A DNA stretch of 64,000 nt from NCBI GenBank assembly GCA_018646605.1, contig JABGUL010000027.1, positions 62,001 through 126,000 on the forward strand. Direction: 5' to 3'. Under the pieces are notes generated by a model, which ran no database searches, was not told the origin of the DNA, and saw only the letters and a list, made by a program, of their open reading frames with translations. The position numbers were made by a program, and so were the translations under genes. This document shows, piece by piece, positions 28,554-37,304 of the stretch; position 1 is the stretch's first letter; the number at the start of each line of letters is the position of its first letter. This stretch comes from Flavobacteriaceae bacterium (GTDB lineage: Bacteria > Bacteroidota > Bacteroidia > Flavobacteriales > Flavobacteriaceae).

Positions 28554-29400
28554 TCACAAATCAATCACCTCAATTGCTCCTCGATCTGCCAGGGTGACAA
28601 AACATCTTTTAAAGTCATTACTAAACGTAAGGTTTGAGGGCTTTTTCCCTTTTAGTGCTATTTCTTTTATAAATTTTCCTCGGGGAGAGATTAGGACAAG
28701 CGTTCCTTTGCCATATCTGCAAACATATAAAACCCCCTTTTTGTCCGTCCGCATTCCATCCAAACCGAAGTCCTCAAAAGCATAAAAAAGTTTTTTGTTT
28801 TGTATGTTTCCATTTTCAGTGATATCATACACCCGTATCTTTCGTTGAATTGACTCATTGACATATAATTTAGTTCCCTCAGGATTGACTTCAATTCCAT
28901 TGGTCGTTCCCATATTTTTTTCAAGTAATTCAACCCCTTTTTCCTTAGTTATTTTCCATAATTGACCGGTACTGTCTGACCACTTTGGATCACTCGCAAA
29001 AACTATATTCTTTCGTAAAACGGTAATATCATTCGGCTGATTCGCATTAGTTTCATGAGCGAAAACAGTAAGTTTTTTTGTTCTCAAATCAATTTCTAAG
29101 ATGTTGTGATTGGTGAAATCCGCTATAAACATTTGATACTTTTCTCCAAAACGAATTCCATTTCCTATACTACCGTTGGGTAGTTTAATGAAAATACTGC
29201 TTTTCCCTTCAGGAGTAACTCTTCCAATGGTTCCCTCTTCTTCAAAATTTACAGCATATATATTTCCTTCAAAATCGGTTGCAGGACCTTCAATACCATT
29301 GGTAAAACTACCTTCTGGAGCAAAAATCTATGACAGTTTTAGCGGGATAACAACTCAGTATAATTAGTGATGTTAGAGCAAAGATGGTTTTTGATTTCAC
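28554..29400 (-). pseudogene. SMP-30/gluconolactonase-like lipoprotein, frameshifted
   Basis: Beta-propeller protein of the SMP-30/gluconolaconase/LRE type. The body is open from about 29320 down to 28554 (GIEGPATDFEGNIYAVNF, MFIADFTNHNILEIDL, GTTNGIEVNPEGTKLYV, GLDGMRTDKKGVLYV), but an in-frame TAG stands just before it. The start lies in another frame: GTG at 29400 gives a lipoprotein signal ending LIILSC, then YPAKTVIDF, and stops at 29308. Removing one T from the T5 run at 29322-29326 joins the two into one protein of about 280 residues. The gene is thus broken, or the assembly has one extra base. Confidence 0.8.
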
Positions 29401-29460
29401 GAGTGAGGCTTTTGAAAGTTCTAAATGTAAATATTTCTTAGTCAGAATCAAAATAGATTC

Positions 29461-29492
29461 ATTGCGGCAACAAGAAATTCCAAGTATCTTTG
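29461..29492 (+). promoter_or_regulatory. truA promoter (-33/-7)
   Basis: ATTG at 29461-29464 and TATCTTTG at 29485-29492 with 20-base spacing fit the Bacteroidetes promoter. It faces away from the frameshifted lipoprotein gene. Confidence 0.6.
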
Positions 29493-29511
29493 TTTAGACC
29501 AAAACCAAGCA

Positions 29512-30258
29512 GTGCGGTATTTTTTAGAATTTTCTTATGCAGGTACAAATTACCATGGATGGCAACGCCAGCCAAACGCTGTTTCAGTTCAAGAGGTTTT
29601 GGAGCATGCACTGAGTACGCTTCTCAAAGAAACGATCTCCTTACTTGCATCGGGAAGAACAGACACAGGGGTACATGCACGACAAATGTTCGCACATTTT
29701 GATGGAAAACTCAGCCTGGAAACTTTTCAGCAGTTGGTATATCAACTCAATCAGTTTTTACCTCAAGACATTGTAGTTCATTCACTTCGCGAGGTAAAAG
29801 CTGAAGCTCACGCTCGTTTTGATGCTCTTTCACGTTCTTATGAATATCATATAGCTTTGGGCAAAACTCCTTTTGGAAACAGCATGCATTATCGTATCAA
29901 TCAAGATTTAGATCTGGAGGCTATGAATGAAGCTGCCGCCATCCTTTTGGAATATGAAGATTTTGAATGTTTTTCTAAGTCAAGAACGGATGTGAAAACT
30001 TTTCTTTGTGACATAAGTTATGCCCAATGGAGTAAAACCAAAAATGGTTATATCTTTACGATCACTGCCAATCGATTTTTAAGAAACATGGTGCGTGCTA
30101 TTGTGGGGACCTTGATAGAAATTGGTTTGAAGAAGAAAGAAATAGAAGATTTGCGAGGTATTATAAAAAGTAAAAGCCGCTCAAAGGCCGGATTTTCTGT
30201 CCCCGCTCAAGGTTTATTTTTAACCCGTATAGAGTATCCGATTTCAATTTATAAATAG
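29512..30258 (+). CDS. truA: tRNA pseudouridine synthase A
   Basis: Makes pseudouridine at positions 38-40 of tRNA. The 248-residue protein begins with GTG at 29512 giving RYFLEFSYAGTNYHGWQRQP, the conserved N-terminus. The catalytic aspartate is in SGRTDTGVHA (about residue 47) and FLRNMVRAIVGTLIEIG lies near 195-212. It is followed three bases later by an ABC exporter gene, an arrangement I have seen in flavobacteria. Confidence 0.96.
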   Translation: MRYFLEFSYAGTNYHGWQRQPNAVSVQEVLEHALSTLLKETISLLASGRTDTGVHARQMFAHFDGKLSLETFQQLVYQLNQFLPQDIVVHSLREVKAEAHARFDALSRSYEYHIALGKTPFGNSMHYRINQDLDLEAMNEAAAILLEYEDFECFSKSRTDVKTFLCDISYAQWSKTKNGYIFTITANRFLRNMVRAIVGTLIEIGLKKKEIEDLRGIIKSKSRSKAGFSVPAQGLFLTRIEYPISIYK

Positions 30259-30261
30259 ACT

Positions 30262-32028
30262 ATGGCCAAAGTAAGTGGTAAAATATTTGACATACAGCTT
30301 TTTAGCAAACTTTTAGAGTTCGTAAAGCCTTACAAGACCACCTACTACTTTGTGATGATTGCAGCTATATTATTGTCTGTTTTTTCTACACTTACTCCTT
30401 ATCTATTAAAAGTGACCGTGGACGATTACATCCGTTTACAGGACTATGAAGGAATGGTTTTGATGGTGAGTTTGATGCTCGGGGCTCTTTTGTTTGAGGT
30501 TCTATTTCAATTTTTATTTGTTTTTTATGCCAACTGGTTGGGGCAAAAAGTGATTAAAGATTTACGCGTTAAATTATTCAGAAAGATTCTCTTTTTTAAA
30601 ATGGCTTATTTTGATAAATCAGCGGTTGGACGTCTGGTGACAAGAGCTGTTAGTGATATCGAAACCATTGCCAGTATTTTTTCACAGGGACTCTTTATGA
30701 TAATTGCGGATTTGCTAAAAATGTTTCTAGTAATCGGTGTGATGTTGTATGTAGATTGGCGTTTGTCAATAATTGTTTTTTCTATACTTCCTATTATACT
30801 CTATGCCACTCGATTGTTTCAGAAGTCGATGAAAATCGCTTTTGAAGAAGTTCGCCTTCAGGTAGCGAATCTAAATTCTTTTGTCCAAGAGCGTATTAGC
30901 GGAATGAAAATTGTTCAGTTATTCCACCGCGAAAAAATTGAATACAATAATTTTATAGAGATTAATGAAAAACACAAGCAAGCTTGGTTGAAAACAGTTT
31001 GGTTCAACTCAATTTTCTTTCCTATAGCTGAAATTTCATCATCTGTTACTATCGGACTGTTGGTTTGGTATGGCGGTTTTAACTTAATCTCAGGAGGTAA
31101 TATTTCCCTGGGAACAATTTTCTTGTTTATTCAAATGTCACAAATGTTGTTTCGTCCTTTACGACAAATAGCAGATAAATTTAATACCCTCCAAATGGGT
31201 ATGGTTGCTGCCGATCGTATTTTTAAAATCATTGAAACGGAAAGTAGTATTGAGGATAATGGTACGTTTGCTCCCCAGAAAATTAAAGGAACTATTTCTT
31301 TTGACCAGCTCCATTTTTCTTATATTCCGGGAGAGGAGATTTTACATGGAATCTCTTTTGAGATAAAAGCGGGGGATACCATCGCCATCGTTGGTGCTAC
31401 AGGTGCAGGCAAATCAACTATTATTAATTTATTATCTCGATTTTATGAATTTGAATCGGGGACAATTGCAATTGATGGAACTTCAATTCGTGATTACAAA
31501 TTAGCGGCTTTACGTAATCATGTAGCGGTAGTGCTACAAGATGTATTTTTGTTTGCAGACAGCCTGTATAACAATATCACTTTATTCAATCCTGAAATCT
31601 CAAAAGAACAAGTAATTACAGCAGCAAAAACCATTGGAGTACACGATTTCATTGAATCCTTGCCTGGGGGGTATGATTATAATGTTAAAGAACGCGGGGT
31701 TATGCTTTCTTCAGGGCAACGCCAATTGATTGCTTTTTTACGTGCATACATATCAAAGCCTAACATCTTAGTTCTTGATGAGGCTACTTCTTCTGTAGAC
31801 AGCTATTCCGAGGAGATCATTCAAAAAGCGATAGACACCTTGACAGAAGGTAAAACATCTATTGTAATTGCCCATCGTCTGGCTACTGTAAAAAATGCAA
31901 GTAGAATTGTAGTAATGGATCATGGAAAAATTGTAGAGCAAGGGACTCACGATGAGTTGTTAAAAATACCGGATGGATTCTATGCTAAATTATATGAAGT
32001 TCAGTTTGCCGAAACCCCTGTATTGTAG
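30262..32028 (+). CDS. ABC exporter, fused membrane and ATPase domains (MsbA/MdlB type)
   Basis: Homodimeric-type multidrug or lipid exporter of 588 residues. Six membrane helices (about 25-310) precede the ATPase with Walker A VGATGAGKST (about 376-385), Q-loop VVLQDVFLF, the signature LSSGQ (about 480; LSGGQ is usual), Walker B ILVLDEATSS (about 501-510) and the H-loop AHRLAT. The Gly-to-Ser change in the signature is common in this subfamily. Substrate unknown. It ends one base before the convergent cdaA stop. Confidence 0.93.
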   Translation: MAKVSGKIFDIQLFSKLLEFVKPYKTTYYFVMIAAILLSVFSTLTPYLLKVTVDDYIRLQDYEGMVLMVSLMLGALLFEVLFQFLFVFYANWLGQKVIKDLRVKLFRKILFFKMAYFDKSAVGRLVTRAVSDIETIASIFSQGLFMIIADLLKMFLVIGVMLYVDWRLSIIVFSILPIILYATRLFQKSMKIAFEEVRLQVANLNSFVQERISGMKIVQLFHREKIEYNNFIEINEKHKQAWLKTVWFNSIFFPIAEISSSVTIGLLVWYGGFNLISGGNISLGTIFLFIQMSQMLFRPLRQIADKFNTLQMGMVAADRIFKIIETESSIEDNGTFAPQKIKGTISFDQLHFSYIPGEEILHGISFEIKAGDTIAIVGATGAGKSTIINLLSRFYEFESGTIAIDGTSIRDYKLAALRNHVAVVLQDVFLFADSLYNNITLFNPEISKEQVITAAKTIGVHDFIESLPGGYDYNVKERGVMLSSGQRQLIAFLRAYISKPNILVLDEATSSVDSYSEEIIQKAIDTLTEGKTSIVIAHRLATVKNASRIVVMDHGKIVEQGTHDELLKIPDGFYAKLYEVQFAETPVL

Positions 32029-32029
32029 T

Positions 32030-32818
32030 TTATTCGCTGATATCCTGAGCGAGTGTTTCTTTGAGTGCAGTGGTGGTTTTAAATGAGAAAAATTCACCGT
32101 TTTTAACGTAAACAATTTTACCTGTTTGTTCTGAAATAACAATAACTAAGGCGTCTGTCTTTTCGGTGATTCCCAATGCTGCACGATGGCGAAGGCCATA
32201 TTTTGAAGGAATATTTTTTTTGTCGGATACAGGAAGAATTACACGGGTAGCAATAATATTATTTTTATCTATGACAATTGCACCATCATGAAGTGGGCTA
32301 TTTTTAAAGAAAATAGATTCTAAAATTTGAGGGACTAGCTTTATGTTAGCACCATTGGTTTCACTGATGGTAAAATCCAAAGAATTACTTCGTTGCAGCA
32401 CGATAATGGCTCCTGTTTTACTTTTTGACATTTCCTCACAAGCATCCAGTAAAATATTCAAATTTAAATTTAACACCCGATCATTTTGGTAAAGAAACCG
32501 GAAATAACGAACTACATTGCGTCTATTCGTAAAATTTGTAGATCCCAGAAGAAGTAAAAATTTTCTGATCTCCTGTTGAAAAACAACAATTAGGGCGAAA
32601 AACCCAACACTAATAAACTTACCCAAAAGATTACTCAAAACATCCATGTTAAGCAAGTCTGTAAGTCTCCAGATCAGGTAGATTATAACAATACCAATAA
32701 AAATATTGATTGCTACAGTACCTTTTACTAATTTATATAGGTAAAACAATAGAAGAGCAACCAATAGAATATCGATTACATCAATAAAAGAAAAGTCGAT
32801 AAAATCGGTTAAATCCAA
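32030..32818 (-). CDS. cdaA: Diadenylate cyclase CdaA
   Basis: Membrane enzyme making cyclic di-AMP from two ATP. Three helices in the first about 85 residues precede the DAC domain with DGA at 178-180 (SPLHDGAIVI) and RHR at 210-212 (GLRHRAALGI). The 262 residues are standard. The start is TTG at 32818; no in-frame ATG exists nearby. It lies 27 bases after folP and is probably co-transcribed. The YbbR-like gene, the usual partner in Firmicutes, is at 21390. Confidence 0.95.
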   Translation of the reverse strand: MDLTDFIDFSFIDVIDILLVALLLFYLYKLVKGTVAINIFIGIVIIYLIWRLTDLLNMDVLSNLLGKFISVGFFALIVVFQQEIRKFLLLLGSTNFTNRRNVVRYFRFLYQNDRVLNLNLNILLDACEEMSKSKTGAIIVLQRSNSLDFTISETNGANIKLVPQILESIFFKNSPLHDGAIVIDKNNIIATRVILPVSDKKNIPSKYGLRHRAALGITEKTDALVIVISEQTGKIVYVKNGEFFSFKTTTALKETLAQDISE

Positions 32819-32845
32819 GTGTTGTTTTTTGTAAAATTATAAAAA

Positions 32846-33634
32846 CTATTGGAGTGCTCGCCATAAGTCAACACATTCTTTGGCTTCTTTAACATCATGA
32901 ACACGAAGTATTTGGGCTCCACGATCCAAAGCAAAGGCATTTAATGCGGTGGTTCCGTTCAAAGCATGTTCGGCAGTAGTTTCTAAAAAATTATAGATCA
33001 TGGATTTTCTGGACACTCCAATTAAAATTGGATATCCTAGTCTTTTAAATTGTTGGAGGTGTTTAAAAAGAGTGTAGTTGTGTTCGATGCTTTTCCCAAA
33101 TCCAAAGCCAGGATCAATAAGAATGTCTTGAATTCCAGCAGCATAAGCAACTTCAATTTGTTTAGAAAAAAATGCTAAAATTTCTGTTACGATATCCTTA
33201 TAATTTGGGTTTTCTTGCATGGTTTCTGGTGTGCCTTGAATGTGCATCATGACATAAGGGATGGCATGTTTAGAAACCGTTTCGTGCATTTTGGAATCAA
33301 AAATACCTCCTGAAATATCATTTATCATGGAAGCGCCAAGCTCAATAGATGCTTGAGCTACCTGGTGATTGTAGGTGTCAATAGAGAAATGAGTTTCTGG
33401 AAAACGACTTACTAATGCATCCAATACAGGCAAAACTTTCTTTTTTTCATTTTCTGGTGAAATGGGCTTACTGCCTGGTTTGCTTGTTGCTGCTCCAATA
33501 TCAATAAAAAAAGCGCCTTGTTCAAGCATGCTTTCCGTATGAGAAAGAGCCTTATCGATAGAATTATACTTTCCTCCATCATAAAAAGAATCTGAGGTAA
33601 GATTTAGGATCCCCATAATTTTGGGTACACTCAA
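32846..33634 (-). CDS. folP: Dihydropteroate synthase (start uncertain)
   Basis: Joins p-aminobenzoate to the pterin in folate synthesis. The TIM barrel has KIMGILNLTSDSFYDGG, FIDIGAATSKPGS, SIDTYNHQVA, MINDISGG, the pterin-binding DPGFGFGKS and a late LRVHDVKEA. TTG at 33634 gives 262 residues starting SVPKIMG, but the frame upstream reads TLNCKGQLIDL, matching the N-terminus I expect of flavobacterial FolP, without any ATG, GTG or TTG back to the promoter at 33741. An ATT at 33688 is in frame. The gene is transcribed toward cdaA. Confidence 0.92.
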   Translation of the reverse strand: MSVPKIMGILNLTSDSFYDGGKYNSIDKALSHTESMLEQGAFFIDIGAATSKPGSKPISPENEKKKVLPVLDALVSRFPETHFSIDTYNHQVAQASIELGASMINDISGGIFDSKMHETVSKHAIPYVMMHIQGTPETMQENPNYKDIVTEILAFFSKQIEVAYAAGIQDILIDPGFGFGKSIEHNYTLFKHLQQFKRLGYPILIGVSRKSMIYNFLETTAEHALNGTTALNAFALDRGAQILRVHDVKEAKECVDLWRALQ

Positions 33635-33740
33635 ATCAATGAGTTGTCCTTTACAATTGAGGGTTTGAGCTGTGATATTCTTTTTAATAACTTTTTGCTT
33701 TGTATTGGGTGAACTAACTAAATAAATTCGAAATTTATTG

Positions 33741-33748
33741 CAAATTTA
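33741..33748 (-). promoter_or_regulatory. -7 element of folP-cdaA
   Basis: TAAATTTG matches TAnnTTTG exactly; transcription would start near 33734, about 100 bases upstream of the nearest canonical folP start codon. Confidence 0.5.
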
Positions 33749-33755
33749 GAATTAA

Positions 33756-34301
33756 ATGGAGCTTACCAGTAAAGAGTATCAAACAATTATTTTAAGATGT
33801 AGAGAATTATTTGAAAAGAAAATGAAAGATTATGGAGCGGCATGGCGAATATTAAGGCTTCCTTCATTAACAGATCAGATTTTTATAAAGGCACAACGAA
33901 TAAGAAGTTTACAAACCAATATCATTCAAAAAGTAGATGAAGGACAAGAGTCTGAATTCATTGGAATTGTAAATTATAGTCTTATGGCACTCATACAGAT
34001 TGATAAAGGTATAGCAGAACAACCAGATATAGATGTTGCAGAAGCATTGCTTTTATATGATAAACATCAAGAGATTATTTTTGAATTAATGTTAAATAAA
34101 AATCATGATTATGGAGAGGCATGGCGTGAAATGCGTGTTAGTTCTCTTACGGATTTGATTTTACAAAAACTCTTGCGCGTTAAGCAAATAGAAGAAAATC
34201 AAGGAAAAACACTAGTGAGTGAAGGAATTGATGCTAACTATCATGATATGGTCAACTATGCTGTTTTCGCATTAATTCACCTGAACTCAGGAAAAAAATA
34301 A
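33756..34301 (+). CDS. DUF1599 / Nmad1 protein with internal duplication
   Basis: Protein of 181 residues built of two similar halves: CRELFEKKMKDYGAAWRIL with LPSLTDQIFIKAQRIRSLQ in the first (about 14-55), and IIFELMLNKNHDYGEAWREM with SSLTDLILQKLLRVKQIE in the second (about 106-150). This is Pfam DUF1599, renamed nucleotide modification associated domain 1. Members occur in phage nucleotide-modification loci and as a core gene in Bacteroidetes; their activity is not known to me. The downstream permease starts on the last base of its stop. Confidence 0.85.
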   Translation: MELTSKEYQTIILRCRELFEKKMKDYGAAWRILRLPSLTDQIFIKAQRIRSLQTNIIQKVDEGQESEFIGIVNYSLMALIQIDKGIAEQPDIDVAEALLLYDKHQEIIFELMLNKNHDYGEAWREMRVSSLTDLILQKLLRVKQIEENQGKTLVSEGIDANYHDMVNYAVFALIHLNSGKK

Positions 34302-35377
34302 TGATCCCATATATCACCAATAAGGTTGGATTTGTTTTACTAACACTTTTTGGTGTCGCGAGTTTGGTATTCTTTTTATTTACAGTATTGCCCGGCGATC
34401 CGGCCCAAATGATGTTGGATCAAAACGAAGACAGTGCGCAGCTTGAAGTAGTTAAAGCTAAGTTTGGTTTTAACCTACCACTTCATCAGCAATATTTTTA
34501 TTACCTCAATGATTTATCACCTCTTTCCATTCATTCTATGAAGAGTAAAGACTTTGCCCATTATGATCCGGCTATTTATGGAGGATGGAAAGTATTTACA
34601 ACAACAAATAAAGTTTGGGTTATTAAAGCGCCATATTTCAGAACTTCTTATCAGAAAAGGGGAAAACCAATTTCTGAGATTATTGCAGAAACCCTCCCAA
34701 ATACTGCAGTGTTGGCCGTTTCCTCGATGTTTATTGCAATTGTTTTAGGTATATTCTTGGGTGTGGTAGCGACTCTTAACAAGGATCGGTGGTTGGATCG
34801 ATTTTTACAGTTTTTTAGCACATTAGGAATGAGTGTTCCTTCTTTTTTTAGTGCCATTTTGTTCTCTTGGTTTTTCGGATATGTACTTAATCGTTACACA
34901 AACCTCAATATGACAGGTAGTTTGTATGAGCTTGATGATCTCGGGGAGTCTTATAATATTGTATGGAAAAACCTCATTTTACCATCCTTTGTCCTAGGAA
35001 TTCGACCCTTGGCCGTAATTATTCAATTGATGCGAAGTAATTTATTGGATGTTCTGTCGCAGGATTATATAAGAACCGCATATTCTAAGGGACTTTCTAA
35101 GTATCAAGTTATTTTTAAACACGGCTTAAAAAATGCTTTAAACCCGGTAATCACTGCAATATCTGGATGGTTTGCCTCTCTTTTGGCGGGTGCCATTTTT
35201 GTAGAATATATTTTTGGATGGAAAGGACTAGGAAAAGAAATAGTAGAAGCACTGAACCAATTAGACATACCCGTCGTAATGGGAGCTGTTTTGGTCATTG
35301 CCTTTCTTTTTATTATTATTAATATTGTGGTCGATTTTATATACGCATATTTAGACCCACGAATAAAAACAACATAA
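34301..35377 (+). CDS. ABC transporter permease, DppB/OppB family (orphan)
   Basis: Inner-membrane permease of 358 residues. The N-terminal helix with VFFLFTVLPGDPAQMML and the C-terminal membrane domain with the EAA loop (YIRTAYSKGLSKYQVIFKHG, about 249-268) and PVITAISGWFASLLAGAIFVE are typical of peptide/nickel permease B. A hydrophilic insertion between residues 60 and 125 makes it longer than most. No binding protein, second permease or ATPase is nearby, so its partners must be elsewhere. Confidence 0.88.
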   Translation: MIPYITNKVGFVLLTLFGVASLVFFLFTVLPGDPAQMMLDQNEDSAQLEVVKAKFGFNLPLHQQYFYYLNDLSPLSIHSMKSKDFAHYDPAIYGGWKVFTTTNKVWVIKAPYFRTSYQKRGKPISEIIAETLPNTAVLAVSSMFIAIVLGIFLGVVATLNKDRWLDRFLQFFSTLGMSVPSFFSAILFSWFFGYVLNRYTNLNMTGSLYELDDLGESYNIVWKNLILPSFVLGIRPLAVIIQLMRSNLLDVLSQDYIRTAYSKGLSKYQVIFKHGLKNALNPVITAISGWFASLLAGAIFVEYIFGWKGLGKEIVEALNQLDIPVVMGAVLVIAFLFIIINIVVDFIYAYLDPRIKTT

Positions 35378-35379
35378 AC

Positions 35380-36129
35380 ATGAGAGATCAAATAGTAGCT
35401 GGAAATTGGAAAATGAACAACGACCAGAATGAAACCCAAACTTTATTAAACGCATTAAAAAGTCACAGTAAGCCTAAAAATGTTCGCGTGATGGTAGCTC
35501 CTTCGTTCACACAACTTTCACAGAGTGTTAGTTTGTTGGGAGACGACGTGATCACTGTTGCTGCTCAGAACGTGAATGCTGCTGCTTCTGGAGCTTATAC
35601 AGGGGAGGTTTCTGTGAGCATGCTAAAAGGAGTAGGGGTGGAAACTGTTATTTTAGGACATTCAGAACGACGCTCTCTATACCATGAAAACAATGCTTCG
35701 CTTGCTAATAAAGTAAACACCTCAATCGAATCCGGAATGGAAATTGTTTTCTGTTTTGGGGAGCAGCTAGAAGAACGAAAATCAAACCGACACTTTGATG
35801 TAGTAAAAGAACAGTTGTCCGAGGCCTTATTTAGTCTATCTGCCGCTTCATGGTCTCAAGTAGTTTTAGCTTATGAGCCAGTTTGGGCTATTGGAACTGG
35901 TGAAACTGCAAGTCCAGACCAAGCTCAAGAGATGCATGCTTTTATCAGAAACTTGATTCAAGAAAAATATACTGAGAATTTAGCTCAAGAAGTTGCCATT
36001 CTTTATGGAGGAAGTGTTAAGCCAGGTAATGCAAAAGAAATATTTTCGATGGAAGATGTAGACGGTGGTTTAATAGGAGGTGCTTCTTTAAATGCTGATG
36101 ATTTCATGGCAATTGTCAATGCCTTCTAA
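35380..36129 (+). CDS. tpiA: Triosephosphate isomerase
   Basis: Interconverts dihydroxyacetone phosphate and glyceraldehyde 3-phosphate. The 249 residues contain Lys11 (AGNWKMN), His94 (ILGHSERR), catalytic Glu166 (AYEPVWAIGTG) and the phosphate loop YGGSVKPGN. It begins two bases after the permease stop and ends directly at the prmA ATG, so permease-tpiA-prmA-clpS form one unit. Confidence 0.98.
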   Translation: MRDQIVAGNWKMNNDQNETQTLLNALKSHSKPKNVRVMVAPSFTQLSQSVSLLGDDVITVAAQNVNAAASGAYTGEVSVSMLKGVGVETVILGHSERRSLYHENNASLANKVNTSIESGMEIVFCFGEQLEERKSNRHFDVVKEQLSEALFSLSAASWSQVVLAYEPVWAIGTGETASPDQAQEMHAFIRNLIQEKYTENLAQEVAILYGGSVKPGNAKEIFSMEDVDGGLIGGASLNADDFMAIVNAF

Positions 36130-36963
36130 ATGCCACAAAATTATATAGAATATAAATTCACTGTTGTTCCCAAAGACCCGTGGGAAGAAATTCTATTTGC
36201 TGCCTTGCAGGAGCTTCCATTTGAGAGTTTTGAAAGTAATGAAAACTCCCTTATGGCTTATGTTCCAGAGGCATTGCATTACGATAATTTTTTAAAAACA
36301 ATCTCTCTTTTTGAAAATACTGCGGTTTCAATTAGTTTTGAAAAGAAGACAATTGAACCCATTAATTGGAATGCTAAGTGGGAGTCGGAATTTCAGCCAA
36401 TTGAAATCGGGGAGGACTGTGTAGTTAGGGCTGATTTTCACCCCGCTCAAGGGAAGCCTTATGAATTGATTATCAATCCTAAAATGAGCTTTGGAACGGG
36501 ACATCATCAAACAACTCATATGATGTTAGAGTTTGCGTTAAAAGAAAATTTTAAGGAAAAAAGAGTTTTGGATATGGGGTGTGGCACGGGAGTTCTTGCT
36601 ATCCTTGCTTCTATGAAAGGTGCTGTCTCTGTAGATGCAATTGATATAGACCCCTGGTGTATTGAAAACACAAATGAGAATGCTCAAAAAAACGATTGTT
36701 CTACAGTCAACTGTTTTCTAGGATCTTCTATAACTTTAAAAACGCCATCCTATGATTTGATTTTTGCCAACATCAATAGAAATATTTTATTAGAACAAAT
36801 TACCTCATACAGTGAGGCATTGTATACGAGAGGAGTATTATTAATGTCCGGGTTTTACCAAGAGGATATAGTAAGCTTAATTGAATGTTGCAATACTAAT
36901 GGACTGTCTTTAGTGGAAGAGAAACATCGAGATAATTGGAGGGCTTTGAAGTTTATAAAATGA
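36130..36963 (+). CDS. prmA: Ribosomal protein L11 methyltransferase
   Basis: Trimethylates ribosomal protein L11. The 277-residue protein has a short N-terminal substrate domain, the PrmA signature SFGTGHHQTTHMMLEF (about 118-133), the SAM motif VLDMGCGTGVLAI (about 142-154) and the active-site FANINRNIL. The ATG immediately follows the tpiA stop; its stop overlaps clpS by ATGA. The tpiA-prmA-clpS order is typical of Bacteroidetes. Confidence 0.95.
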   Translation: MPQNYIEYKFTVVPKDPWEEILFAALQELPFESFESNENSLMAYVPEALHYDNFLKTISLFENTAVSISFEKKTIEPINWNAKWESEFQPIEIGEDCVVRADFHPAQGKPYELIINPKMSFGTGHHQTTHMMLEFALKENFKEKRVLDMGCGTGVLAILASMKGAVSVDAIDIDPWCIENTNENAQKNDCSTVNCFLGSSITLKTPSYDLIFANINRNILLEQITSYSEALYTRGVLLMSGFYQEDIVSLIECCNTNGLSLVEEKHRDNWRALKFIK

Positions 36964-37244
36964 GTGAAGCACAACCTTTTAATAAACCGGAGGAAGAAGT
37001 TGAGGTAAGCACTTTAACGGATCGTGAGCATGAGATCATTTTATATAATGATGATGTGAACACCTTTGAGCATGTTATTGAATGCTTGGTTGCTATTTGC
37101 GATCATAACGCTTTACAGGCTGAACAGTGTGCTTACCTGGTGCATTATTCAGGAAAATGTGCAGTAAAATCAGGATCTTTAGAAGACCTAGTTCCCAGAT
37201 GTTCAGCGCTCTTAGAAGAGGGCCTTTCTGCAGAAGTGATTTAA
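36960..37244 (+). CDS. clpS: ATP-dependent Clp protease adaptor ClpS
   Basis: Delivers N-degron substrates to ClpAP. The 94-residue protein has the conserved EHEIILYNDDVNTFEHVI (residues about 23-40) with the binding-pocket Asp-Asp, then CAYLVHYSGKCAVKSG. An in-frame extension reaches into prmA, but ATG at 36960 overlapping the prmA stop is the natural start. Confidence 0.94.
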   Translation: MSEAQPFNKPEEEVEVSTLTDREHEIILYNDDVNTFEHVIECLVAICDHNALQAEQCAYLVHYSGKCAVKSGSLEDLVPRCSALLEEGLSAEVI

Positions 37245-37304
37245 AGCGTTTAACAGATTTTTTTCTTAACAATAAATCAGCGACATTTGAAAAAAAAAGT
37301 AACA

